This document shows, piece after piece, positions 50,972-58,928 of a stretch of 64,000 nt of DNA (position 1 is the first letter of the stretch; each line of letters opens with the position of its first letter). Origin of the DNA: Pumilibacter intestinalis (lineage in GTDB: Bacteria; Bacillota; Clostridia; Christensenellales; Pumilibacteraceae); assembly GCF_943193005.1 (NCBI RefSeq), contig NZ_CALPCH010000004.1, positions 62,001 to 126,000 on the forward strand, written 5' to 3'. The notes beneath the pieces were generated by a model. It was not told the DNA's origin and ran no database searches. It was given only the letters and a program-made list of their open reading frames with translations. The position numbers and the translations under genes are program-made.

Positions 50972-52241
50972 AATTTTTTATCTCCTTTTGCATGCCGTCC
51001 ACTATCACGTATTCCACCGCGCCTTTGAGTTTCCAACCGTTGAACAAGCTGTTCTTGCCCTTGGATACAAACTTGGAACTGTCCACCGTGTAGCTCTTTT
51101 CGGGGTCTATCACCACTATATCGGCGCGTTCGCCCTCTTTTATTTCGCCCGAACCTATTCCGAGTATCTTGGCGGGGTTCGCGCTCATCAGTTTGGAAAG
51201 AGCCGCGATATCTATAATATCGGTTTCCACCAAATTGGTATAGGCGAGCGAAAACGCCGTTTCGAACCCGCTCGTGCCGAACGGCGCGAGATTGAACTCG
51301 AGATTTTTTTCGTCGGCATGATGCGGCGCGTGGTCGGTGGCGATTGCGTCAATCGTGCCGTCGCGCAGTCCTTCTATTATCGCCTCCACGTCCGACTGCA
51401 GCCTTAGCGGCGGATTTATTTTGGAGTTGGTGTTGTAGTTGAGTATTTCGTCGTCGGTCGCCGAAAAATAGTGCGGGCAGGTTTCGCAAGTAACCGCTAC
51501 GCCCCGCGCCTTTGCCTGCCTTATTATTTCCACGCTTCCGCGCGTGCTCACGTGCGCTATGTGTATGCGTGCGCCGAGCGTTTCGGCAAGTATCACGTCG
51601 CGCGATACCATGCACTCTTCCGCCGCGCGGGTTATGCCCTTAAGCCCAGAAACGGTGGAATTGAGTCCCTCGTTAACCACTCCGTCGGCGGCAAGCTGTT
51701 TGTCCTCGCTGTGGCTTATTATGAGCGTTTTGAGTCCCGAAGCGTATTCGAGCGCAAGCCGCATTATGTTTGCGTTCTCTACCGGTCTGCCGTCGTCGGA
51801 AAAGGCAACCGCTCCGTTTTCTTTCATAAAGCCCATTTCGGCTATCTCTTTGCCCTGCTGGTGCTTGGTGATACAGCCTATGGGATAAACTTTCGCCCTG
51901 TCCACCTCGGCGGCGCGGGTAAGCACGTATTTTACGAGCGCGGCGTTGTCTATGGGCGGAACGGTGTTGGGCATACACGCAACGGAGGTAAATCCGCCCC
52001 GCAAAGCCGCCGCACTGCCGCTCGCGATATCTTCTTTGTATTCCTGCCCCGGCTCGCGCAAATGACAGTGCATGTCCACAAATCCGGGCATTACTATTTT
52101 GCCGCTCGCGTCTATCACGTTGTCGGCGGCGCAGTCGAGGTTCGCGCCGATTTTAACTATCTTGCTTCCTTCCGCATATACGTCGGCGTCTACGGTTTCG
52201 TCGCCGCAAACAACCATGCCGTTCTTAATAAGCAAACTCAT
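50961..52241 (-). CDS. pyrC: Dihydroorotase, class I
   Basis: PyrC closes carbamoyl-aspartate to dihydroorotate, a zinc-dependent step. The 426-residue product has the metal-binding DMHCHLREPG motif, a second HIAHVSTRG histidine site, and the TDHAPHHADE motif with the catalytic aspartate. The length and motifs fit the class I amidohydrolase form. It follows pyrB by 18 bases and overlaps pyrF. Confidence 0.96.
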   Translation of the reverse strand: MSLLIKNGMVVCGDETVDADVYAEGSKIVKIGANLDCAADNVIDASGKIVMPGFVDMHCHLREPGQEYKEDIASGSAAALRGGFTSVACMPNTVPPIDNAALVKYVLTRAAEVDRAKVYPIGCITKHQQGKEIAEMGFMKENGAVAFSDDGRPVENANIMRLALEYASGLKTLIISHSEDKQLAADGVVNEGLNSTVSGLKGITRAAEECMVSRDVILAETLGARIHIAHVSTRGSVEIIRQAKARGVAVTCETCPHYFSATDDEILNYNTNSKINPPLRLQSDVEAIIEGLRDGTIDAIATDHAPHHADEKNLEFNLAPFGTSGFETAFSLAYTNLVETDIIDIAALSKLMSANPAKILGIGSGEIKEGERADIVVIDPEKSYTVDSSKFVSKGKNSLFNGWKLKGAVEYVIVDGMQKEIKNYDR

Positions 52242-52259
52242 TTTTCTCTCTGTCTCCGT

Positions 52260-53183
52260 TTACTGTTGTTTGGCTCTCGTGAGCAGGAATAATACCGCCA
52301 TGCGTACCGCAACGCCGTTCGTAACCTGCCGCAAAATATACGACTGCTCGCAGTCGGCTATATCGCTGCCTATCTCAAGCCCGCGGTTTACCGGTCCGGG
52401 GTGCATGAGTATGGCGTCGCCGTCCGCTTTGTCGAGCCGCGCCGCGTTCAATCCGTAATAGGCGTTGTATTCCGCCGCGCTCGGGAAAAGCCCCGCCTGC
52501 TGGCGTTCGAGCTGAAGCCTTAATCCCATTACCACGTTTGCGCCCGCTATGCAGTCGTCCAAGTCGGTGCTCACGCTCACGTCGGTTTCTTCTATTCCCG
52601 CGGGAAGCAAGGTTTTGGGGGCGCACACCGTAACTTCCGCGCCCAACTTGCGCAGACCCCATATGTTGCTGCGAGCAACTCTCGAATGCTTTACGTCGCC
52701 CGCTATAACCACCTTAAGCCCCTTGATATCGCCGAACTTTTCCTTCATGGTGTAGATATCCAAAAGCGCCTGCGTGGGGTGCTCGTTCATGCCGTCGCCC
52801 GCGTTTATCACGCTCGCTTTCACGTTTTTGGCAAGCAGATGCGGCGCACCCGACATGGAATGCCGCATTATTATAACGTCGGTAAGAAGAGCGTCGAGGT
52901 TTTTGCCCGTGTCTATAAGCGTTTCGCCCTTTGTCACGCTCGAGGTCTGCGCCGATATAGAGGTTGTGTTCGCCCCCATTATCTTCGCCGCGGTTTCGAA
53001 CGAGGTGCGCGTGCGAGTGCTGTTCTCGTAAAACAAAGTGGTAACGCTCTTGCCCTGAAGGTGCGGGGTCTTTTTCACGTTTTGGTCAAGTATCTTTCTC
53101 ATCTGCACCGCGGTGGAAAGTATTTCTTCCATTTCCTCGGCGGTTATATCTTTAAGCCCGAGCAAATCTTTTCTTTTTAGCAT
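52260..53183 (-). CDS. pyrB: Aspartate carbamoyltransferase catalytic subunit
   Basis: PyrB condenses carbamoyl phosphate with aspartate. The 307-residue protein carries the carbamoyl-phosphate motif STRTRTSFE, the HPTQALLD motif and MHPGPVNRG. No pyrI regulatory subunit lies next to it, so an unregulated trimer is expected. The gene is 18 bases after pyrR with no room for an attenuator. carA and carB, which usually make the carbamoyl phosphate, are not in this operon. Confidence 0.96.
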   Translation of the reverse strand: MLKRKDLLGLKDITAEEMEEILSTAVQMRKILDQNVKKTPHLQGKSVTTLFYENSTRTRTSFETAAKIMGANTTSISAQTSSVTKGETLIDTGKNLDALLTDVIIMRHSMSGAPHLLAKNVKASVINAGDGMNEHPTQALLDIYTMKEKFGDIKGLKVVIAGDVKHSRVARSNIWGLRKLGAEVTVCAPKTLLPAGIEETDVSVSTDLDDCIAGANVVMGLRLQLERQQAGLFPSAAEYNAYYGLNAARLDKADGDAILMHPGPVNRGLEIGSDIADCEQSYILRQVTNGVAVRMAVLFLLTRAKQQ

Positions 53184-53201
53184 TTCAGATTACGTTCCTT
53201 T

Positions 53202-53741
53202 TTAGTCCACGCTGTAAATATCTACGCCGTTTTTGCCGTCGGTTTCCGCAACGCTCACCGATACGAGCTCGCTTCGCGACGTGGGAAGAGTTTTGCCCAC
53301 GTAGTTCGCGCCTATGGGCAGTTCTCTGCCGCCCCTGTCTACGAGCACCGCAAGCTGTATGCTCTTGGGTCTGCCCATTTCGGATATGGCGTCCATAGCC
53401 GCCCGTACCGTTCTGCCCGTATACAGCACGTCGTCTACGAGCACCACGTTAACTCCCGTTATGGAGAACGGCAAATCGGTGCCGTTAATTTGCGGGTGGT
53501 CGCTTATGAGCGAAAAATCGTCGCGGTAAAGCGTGATATCGAGGCTGCCGCAAGGCACTTCTACGTTTTCCACGTCTTTCACTATCTTGCATATTTCGCG
53601 CGAAAGCGGCACGCCACGCGTTTGTATGCCCACGAACACAAGGTTTTCCACTCCGCGGTTTCGCTCGATGATTTCGTGCGAAATGCGAATGAGCGCACGA
53701 CGCATTTCTTCTTCGTTCATTACCGATGCCTTAAATCTCAT
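53202..53741 (-). CDS. pyrR: Bifunctional pyrimidine regulator / uracil phosphoribosyltransferase PyrR
   Basis: PyrR binds pyr mRNA attenuator sites in response to UMP and has weak uracil phosphoribosyltransferase activity. The 179-residue protein shows the PRPP motif VVLVDDVLYTGRTVR (about 99-113) and GIQTRGVPLS, which fits PyrR rather than plain Upp. The ATG has GGGAGGG seven bases upstream. It starts four bases after rluD, so the leader that PyrR normally binds is absent at this place; see the separate finding. Confidence 0.95.
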   Translation of the reverse strand: MRFKASVMNEEEMRRALIRISHEIIERNRGVENLVFVGIQTRGVPLSREICKIVKDVENVEVPCGSLDITLYRDDFSLISDHPQINGTDLPFSITGVNVVLVDDVLYTGRTVRAAMDAISEMGRPKSIQLAVLVDRGGRELPIGANYVGKTLPTSRSELVSVSVAETDGKNGVDIYSVD

Positions 53742-53744
53742 ATA

Positions 53745-54653
53745 TCAACCCTCCCGGTTTGTTAACTTTTGAATAATTCTTTGGAAATAATCGGGTATCG
53801 GCGCGGAAAAGGTCAGTTCTTCGCCCGTTGCGGGGTGCTTGAACGTGATTTGCCGCGCGTGCAACAACTGCCCTTGCAAATCGTATTTTTGTTTGGCGTA
53901 ACCGTAAGTTTTGTCGCCCACTACCGGATGCCCGAGATACTGCGCGTGCACGCGTATCTGATGAGTTCTGCCCGTTTTTATATCGAATTCCGCAAGGCAG
54001 TTTTCGCGGAAACGCTCCGTTACTCTGTAAAAAGTAACGGCCTCTTTGCCGTGCGGCAACACCGCCATTTTTTTGCGGTCGCGCGGACTGCGGCCTATGT
54101 AGGTGCGAACCTCTCCCGAGTCGAGTTTGAGATTGCCTTCGAGCAAAGCTACGTACAGCTTTTTCATCTCTCTGCGGCTCAGTTGGTTTGATAGCGACAA
54201 GTGCGCTTTGTCGTTTTTGGCAACGAGCAACACTCCCGAGGTGTCTTTGTCAAGCCTGTGCACAATGCCGGGGCGCACTTCGCCGCCCGCGCCCGAAAGC
54301 GTTCCGAACCTGTATAAGAGAGCGTTTACGAGCGTGCCCGATTTTATTCCCGCGCCGGGGTGCACGCTCATGCCCTGCGCTTTGTTTATTACCGCTATGT
54401 CGGAGTCTTCGTAAATCACGTCGAGCGGAAGCTCCTGCGGCTCGGCGAATATTTGCGCGTCCTCTTCGATAACGAGCAGTTCGTCGCCCGCCTTGAGAAT
54501 TTTTCCGCTCTTTTCGCGCTTGCCGTTGCAAAGAATATTGCCGCCGTCGTTCAGTCGGTTTATGTGCGAACGGGTTTTATCCGTTGCCGCCGCGAGATAA
54601 ACGTCCAAACGCTCGCCGCCCTCCGCAACCGTGTACGCCGACTTTGCGCTCAT
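53745..54653 (-). CDS. rluD: RluD-family 23S rRNA pseudouridine synthase
   Basis: The 302-residue protein has an N-terminal S4 RNA-binding domain (RLDVYLAAATDKTRSHINRL) and the RluA-type catalytic motif HRLDKDTSG. The target is probably large-subunit rRNA helix 69, as for RluD, but RluA/RluC-like specificity cannot be excluded. It lies between lspA (four-base overlap) and pyrR, the same position as ylyB in Bacillus subtilis. Confidence 0.93.
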   Translation of the reverse strand: MSAKSAYTVAEGGERLDVYLAAATDKTRSHINRLNDGGNILCNGKREKSGKILKAGDELLVIEEDAQIFAEPQELPLDVIYEDSDIAVINKAQGMSVHPGAGIKSGTLVNALLYRFGTLSGAGGEVRPGIVHRLDKDTSGVLLVAKNDKAHLSLSNQLSRREMKKLYVALLEGNLKLDSGEVRTYIGRSPRDRKKMAVLPHGKEAVTFYRVTERFRENCLAEFDIKTGRTHQIRVHAQYLGHPVVGDKTYGYAKQKYDLQGQLLHARQITFKHPATGEELTFSAPIPDYFQRIIQKLTNREG

Positions 54654-55384
54654 TTCCCGCCTTCCTCGTCGGGATTTTCCGCCGATACCGCCGCCACAGC
54701 GGTTTGTTCCGCGTTATCTATAGGCTCGGGCGTTTCCCGCTCGCCGCGTTCGTCACTCTCTTCTATGGCGGAGGTATCAAGCTCCGTTACCGTTTCGGTA
54801 GGCTTTGCGGTTTTGGGCTCTTTGTAAATGGCAATGAAATAAACGAGGAACAGCACTACTCCCACCGTAAGTCCCATATCCGCCACGTTGAACACGGGAA
54901 ACGCCGTACCGAGCAACGGCAAGTCGCACCCCAAGAACTCGAACGCTATAAAATCGCGCACGTAATGATAAACCAATCGGTCGAAAAAGTTTCCGAGCGC
55001 ACCCGCTATGATGAGAGCGATTGCAACACGCATGAGTATGTGTCTGCGGCGGCAACGGTACAATAGATAGGCGAACACGCTCACCGCAAGCACGGTGATT
55101 ACCAAGAAGATTATGCGTATCGCGTCGAGGCTTAGCACCTTTTCAAGTCCGAACGCACTGCCGAACGCCGCTTTCGTGTTGCGCACGTATCTTATATACA
55201 GCAGGTTGGGAATTAACTGTATCGACTCGCCGAGATACATGTTATTTCCCACTATGGCTTTCGTTATGAGGTCCAAAGCAAAAAGAGCAACCAAAACTAT
55301 CAGTTCTATTTTGGCGTGCTTTATATAAGCCCAAGCCGCTTTGAAAAACTTTATTATTGAGTTATCGGCGTTATCTTGCTTCAT
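54650..55384 (-). CDS. lspA: Lipoprotein signal peptidase with acidic C-terminal tail
   Basis: LspA removes signal peptides from lipoproteins in the membrane. Four helices and the two catalytic aspartates are present, in GNFFDRLVYH and FNVADMGLTV. The start is ATG at 55384, which overlaps the last codons of sepF; the longer frame runs back through sepF. About 60 extra residues at the C-terminus are acidic and polar (SAIEESDERGERETPEPIDN), unlike the usual 160-residue LspA. Predicted lipoproteins occur in this same window. Confidence 0.93.
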   Translation of the reverse strand: MKQDNADNSIIKFFKAAWAYIKHAKIELIVLVALFALDLITKAIVGNNMYLGESIQLIPNLLYIRYVRNTKAAFGSAFGLEKVLSLDAIRIIFLVITVLAVSVFAYLLYRCRRRHILMRVAIALIIAGALGNFFDRLVYHYVRDFIAFEFLGCDLPLLGTAFPVFNVADMGLTVGVVLFLVYFIAIYKEPKTAKPTETVTELDTSAIEESDERGERETPEPIDNAEQTAVAAVSAENPDEEGGK

Positions 55385-55796
55385 AAGGTACGGTAATTCC
55401 CACTCCTTCGGGCGACAACAGGAAAATGTTGCCCGCAATTCTGTGCACGCTTCCGCTCAGCGCGTAAGTCGCGCCGCTCACGAAATCGAGTATGCGCTGT
55501 GCGGCGATAGGCTCTACGTTGTCCAAATTAACCACCGCGGGTTCGTGCTGTTTTAGGTAGTCTATGAGCAGTTGCACGTCTTCGGGCGTGCGCGGCTCGT
55601 AAACGACCACGTTTTGAAAATACGGCGTAGACATGAACTTTTGAGTAAACGAAGCCGTTTGTTTCATTGTGGGCGTTTGAGAGTATTCGGGCATCGCGCT
55701 CCCGAAATTGCCGCCGCGGTGCGAGTCCTCGAAATATTCCATTTTATCGTCGCCGCCGTAATTTCGGGCGTTTCTCGCCCAATCTTCGTATTTCAT
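55371..55796 (-). CDS. sepF: Cell division protein SepF
   Basis: SepF is a membrane-associated FtsZ partner that tethers and organises the Z ring in Bacillota. The 141-residue protein has a variable N-terminal linker (about 1-55) and the SepF core (NVVVYEPRTPEDVQLLIDYL, HEPAVVNLDNVEP, RILDFVSGATYALSGSVHRI, GNIFLLSPEGV). GGAGG lies nine bases before the ATG. It follows yggS and precedes lspA. The first 15 residues (MKYEDWARNARNY) do not form an obvious amphipathic helix, so the usual membrane anchor may be altered. Confidence 0.93.
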   Translation of the reverse strand: MKYEDWARNARNYGGDDKMEYFEDSHRGGNFGSAMPEYSQTPTMKQTASFTQKFMSTPYFQNVVVYEPRTPEDVQLLIDYLKQHEPAVVNLDNVEPIAAQRILDFVSGATYALSGSVHRIAGNIFLLSPEGVGITVPYEAR

Positions 55797-55824
55797 ATCT
55801 TTGCTCCTCCGCAGTGTTTCTCGT

Positions 55825-56487
55825 TTATACGCGCTCGCCGAACAGCACTCTGCCCGGTCGAACCATGGTTGCCCCGCATTTTACCGCAAGCTCGAAATCG
55901 CCCGACATACCCATGGAAAGCGTATCCATGCCTTTATATTTGTTTTTCAAATCGCAAAACAGTTTATACATATCTTCGTAAAGTTTTGCCGCCGCGCCCA
56001 CGGGCGGAACGCTCATAAGCCCTCTTATTCTTATGCCGGGCAGGCTCGATATGTTTGCAAGCAGTTCTTCCGCTTGCTCCGGCGGCACTCCGCTCTTGTT
56101 TTGCTCCGCGCCGATATTCACCTCTTGCAATATATCGGTTACCACTCCCTTTTTCACCGACAGCCGCGATATCTCCCGAGCGAGCGACTCTCGGTCTACC
56201 GACTGTATCATACGCGCTTTGCCCACAACGTATTTAACCTTGTTGGTCTGAAGCGCACCTATAATATGCCAGTTAAGTCCCGAATTTTCGCGGTACTTTC
56301 GAGTAAACTCCTGCACTCGGTTTTCACCCGCCTCGGTAAAACCGAATTTCGGCAAATTCAGCACCGTTTCTGTCGAAACGCACTTTGTTGCGGGCACAAC
56401 GGTAATATCCTCTTCGCACCGTCCGCACTCAAGGCACGCCTTTAATAAACGCTCGCGGAACTTTTTTACGTTATCGGCAATTTCCAT
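55825..56487 (-). CDS. yggS: YggS/YlmE family PLP homeostasis protein
   Basis: YggS-type proteins carry pyridoxal phosphate without known enzyme activity and affect PLP and amino-acid pools. The 220-residue protein shows the PLP lysine in VPATKCVSTETV, HIIGALQTNKVKY, and GMSGDFELAVKCGATMVRPG near the C-terminus, all characteristic. The start is ATG at 56487, with GGAGG six bases upstream inside the ATP-grasp gene; the longer frame has no such site. The pairing with sepF matches ylmE-ylmF in Bacillus. Confidence 0.94.
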   Translation of the reverse strand: MEIADNVKKFRERLLKACLECGRCEEDITVVPATKCVSTETVLNLPKFGFTEAGENRVQEFTRKYRENSGLNWHIIGALQTNKVKYVVGKARMIQSVDRESLAREISRLSVKKGVVTDILQEVNIGAEQNKSGVPPEQAEELLANISSLPGIRIRGLMSVPPVGAAAKLYEDMYKLFCDLKNKYKGMDTLSMGMSGDFELAVKCGATMVRPGRVLFGERV

Positions 56488-57337
56488 ATACCGCCTCCGC
56501 AATGTAATCGACAAACGCGGGCGCGAGTTTTATGCCCAAGCGTTCCGCGCTCTGCATGTACACCGAACCGTTGGCTTCTATGAATACGGGCTTGCCGTCT
56601 TCGCAAATAAAATCCGCCGAGCCGTATTCGAGGTTAAGCGCGTTAGCCGCGATTTCCGCAATTTGCTTAAGTTGCGGCGTAAGTTCGGCTATGCGCATTT
56701 CGCCGCCCATAAACACGTTGGAACGAAAGTCGGTGGTGTTCAAGCGTTCTACGGCGGCAACCGCCCGCCGCCCCACCACATACACTCTAATATCCGACCC
56801 GGCGCGTTCGCCACGCACAAATCTTTGTATCAAGTGCGGCTTGCGCATAAGTTCGGCGTGCAATTTTTCGAGCTCGGAGCGGTTGTTCGCAAGATACACC
56901 TGCCGCCCCTGACTGCCCGAGTTTTCTTTTACGACTGCGGGATACCCCACCGCGTTTTGAACGAAATCCAAAAACTGCCCGTCGTCGCCGCTCGACACGT
57001 CGTACACGAGCGGAGCGCAAACGGTTTGCACGAGTTCGATTTTGCCGCAAAGAGCCTCGAAAGTCTTGCGCTTGTCGTCGCACAGCTCAACAGTGCGCGC
57101 ACTGTTGAAAAGCCGCAATCCGCCGTATTCGAGCCGCTCGGCAAGGGCAACGTCTTTGTCCCAATACACGCCGAAATCGTAACTTAAGGTTTTTTGAGGA
57201 TAGCTCGCATAAATATTGCCTGAAAGCTCGAGCGTTATACCGCGACTGCGAAATTCTTCCGCAAGCCGCTTATAAACGTACTCCATGCCCGAGTCGGTGT
57301 AATATTTGTTTTTTACAAAAACGGCGCGTTTTCCCAT
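56471..57337 (-). CDS. RimK-like ATP-grasp ligase
   Basis: ATP-grasp enzymes of this group join amino acids to carboxyl groups via an acyl phosphate. The 288-residue protein has the ATP-grasp features: YPAVVKENSGSQGRQVYLA (lysine and glycine-rich loop), QRFVRGERAGSDIRVYVVG, and a C-terminal metal-binding FIEANGS. The N-terminal part (MGKRAVFVKNKYYTDSGMEY) is a pre-ATP-grasp domain of unassigned substrate. It is the first gene of the long yggS-sepF-lspA-pyr operon and overlaps yggS by 17 bases. AAGGATAG precedes the ATG. The real acceptor is unknown; see the separate finding. Confidence 0.85.
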   Translation of the reverse strand: MGKRAVFVKNKYYTDSGMEYVYKRLAEEFRSRGITLELSGNIYASYPQKTLSYDFGVYWDKDVALAERLEYGGLRLFNSARTVELCDDKRKTFEALCGKIELVQTVCAPLVYDVSSGDDGQFLDFVQNAVGYPAVVKENSGSQGRQVYLANNRSELEKLHAELMRKPHLIQRFVRGERAGSDIRVYVVGRRAVAAVERLNTTDFRSNVFMGGEMRIAELTPQLKQIAEIAANALNLEYGSADFICEDGKPVFIEANGSVYMQSAERLGIKLAPAFVDYIAEAVYGNCR

Positions 57338-57355
57338 AAACTATCCTTAAAGAAT

Positions 57356-57384
57356 ATTATACAACACGCCGAGGAATTTTGCAA
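57356..57384 (-). promoter_or_regulatory. Promoter of the ATP-grasp-yggS-sepF-lspA-pyr operon
   Basis: TTGCAA (57379-57384), 17 bases, TATAAT (57356-57361), 18 bases before the start codon. No other clear promoter was seen down to pyrE. Confidence 0.75.
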
Positions 57385-57430
57385 GCTATTTTTTAAGCGC
57401 ATTTGCAAATAAGTCAAGCGTTTTCAAACT

Positions 57431-57466
57431 AAAAAAAGAGGAAAAGCACAAACTGCCTTTCCTCTT
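57431..57466 (-). terminator. Terminator of the carbohydrate locus
   Basis: AAGAGGAAA arms pair with TTTCCTCTT, followed on the minus strand by seven T. It lies 17 bases after the stop of the 476-residue lipoprotein gene. Confidence 0.88.
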
Positions 57467-57482
57467 AATTACGCGCTATAAT

Positions 57483-58913
57483 TTACGCGTTGTACGGTAT
57501 TATGAATTTTCCTTCGCCCGCCTCGAGCGAGAACTTGTATACGCCGCTCGGAATTTCCACGGTTTTGCATTCGCCGCCTTCGTAAACGAGCGCGTGACTC
57601 GCGTTGAAAGTCATGCTTAGCGTGCCCGTGAGTCCGTCCATAGGGTCGCTAACTCTCGTTACCATGTAGCCTTTGTAGCCGTTTTGGTCGTGGAACTGCC
57701 CCACAAGCGCGTCTAAGTTGGAGGTAACCTCGAAATCCTCGGACTCGGTCATGCAATCGGAAAGCAGGTCAAACCCCGTTGCCGATATATCGTTTATCAC
57801 AGTGCCGTATACGGGCATTACGTTGTCCCAAGTAAATTGAAGATACGCATGCGCAAACGACTGGATTTGTTCGTTAGCCTCTTTTACGTAATAGTAGTTG
57901 GCGGTCTTGTTCAGTTCCCTGTCAAGCATGGCGGGTCCGAACTGCTCTTTGCCGTCGGGCGGCGTGGTAAGGCTGAAATACTGCAAGCCGCGCGCGCCGT
58001 AGCACATGTTCACATAGTTTTGAAAAGTGATATCCGCAACGCTCTGCGGCGCACGGTTGGTGTTGTTGAAATCCATGCACTGAATAAACACCCAAAAATC
58101 TTTGCCCGCGGATTTCGCCGCGCCCGACATCGCTTCGAGCGAAGCAAGCCAGTTTCCGTTCAGACCGTGCGACAACACCGTGCCGTTGTCGGTCTGCCCC
58201 GCAAGCGGATAAAAGTCGTAAGAAAGCATATCCACCGAGGAAACCGTTTGCGCGAAACCGTTCACGTAACCTTTGTAAGTACCGTCTTTTCCCACTCCGA
58301 GCTGTCCGTTTGTGGCGTAGTTGGGCAAAAGATTTACGTACCCCGTTTTATCGGGATAATCTTTTGCATACGCCGCCGCCGATACCTCGAGCGACTCGAA
58401 CCTATCAACGCTCGGTTCGTCCCAAAAGTTGAAGCCCAAAAAGAAATCCTTTTCCATATACGGCAACAGCTCGCTATAGACGAGTTCGGTGTTTTTCACG
58501 TCCGTATAGCTAAGCCCCGAAAGATTAACGAACGTTTTCATGCCCGATTTTTCTATAGCGTCCATTGCCGCAACGAGAGCTTTTCGCCCCGAGCTTGTGT
58601 CGGTGTAACGCGATATGCGCACGTCGCACAAAAATTGTATGCCCGCCTCCGACGCCGCAGAAAGCTCTTTTTCCGTATACACGTAGTTAATGCTCGGCGA
58701 AGAATTCCATGCGCCTATTGGCATAAGCTCGCCATCGTGTTCCGAATAATCGGGCGCACCCTTAACCGAGGCGGTAAGATGCGCCCCCGCGTGCACGGGC
58801 GGATTAGTATCGGGGCCGGGCAGTTTGCCGCCGCCCGACTCCTTATCGCAACCCGCAAGAGCAAAAGCCATAACAATCGACATAAGGATTGCGAAAAATT
58901 TGTTTTTAGTCAT
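57483..58913 (-). CDS. Secreted lipoprotein, putative TIM-barrel glycoside hydrolase
   Basis: The 476-residue protein starts with a lipoprotein signal (FAILMSIVMAFALAGCDKES; lipid Cys at 22). The mature part looks like a glycosidase barrel: MPIGAWNSSPSINYVYTEKE opens the first strand, FLGFNFWDEPS carries an acidic Asp-Glu pair at a strand end, DMLSYDFYPL and DFWVFIQCMDF resemble later strands. A small beta domain ends the protein. The family is not identified, and the catalytic acids are inferred only from strand position. It follows the Big2-domain protein gene and ends the locus at a strong terminator. Confidence 0.75.
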   Translation of the reverse strand: MTKNKFFAILMSIVMAFALAGCDKESGGGKLPGPDTNPPVHAGAHLTASVKGAPDYSEHDGELMPIGAWNSSPSINYVYTEKELSAASEAGIQFLCDVRISRYTDTSSGRKALVAAMDAIEKSGMKTFVNLSGLSYTDVKNTELVYSELLPYMEKDFFLGFNFWDEPSVDRFESLEVSAAAYAKDYPDKTGYVNLLPNYATNGQLGVGKDGTYKGYVNGFAQTVSSVDMLSYDFYPLAGQTDNGTVLSHGLNGNWLASLEAMSGAAKSAGKDFWVFIQCMDFNNTNRAPQSVADITFQNYVNMCYGARGLQYFSLTTPPDGKEQFGPAMLDRELNKTANYYYVKEANEQIQSFAHAYLQFTWDNVMPVYGTVINDISATGFDLLSDCMTESEDFEVTSNLDALVGQFHDQNGYKGYMVTRVSDPMDGLTGTLSMTFNASHALVYEGGECKTVEIPSGVYKFSLEAGEGKFIIPYNA

Positions 58914-58928
58914 TGTGTTTGCTCCGAC

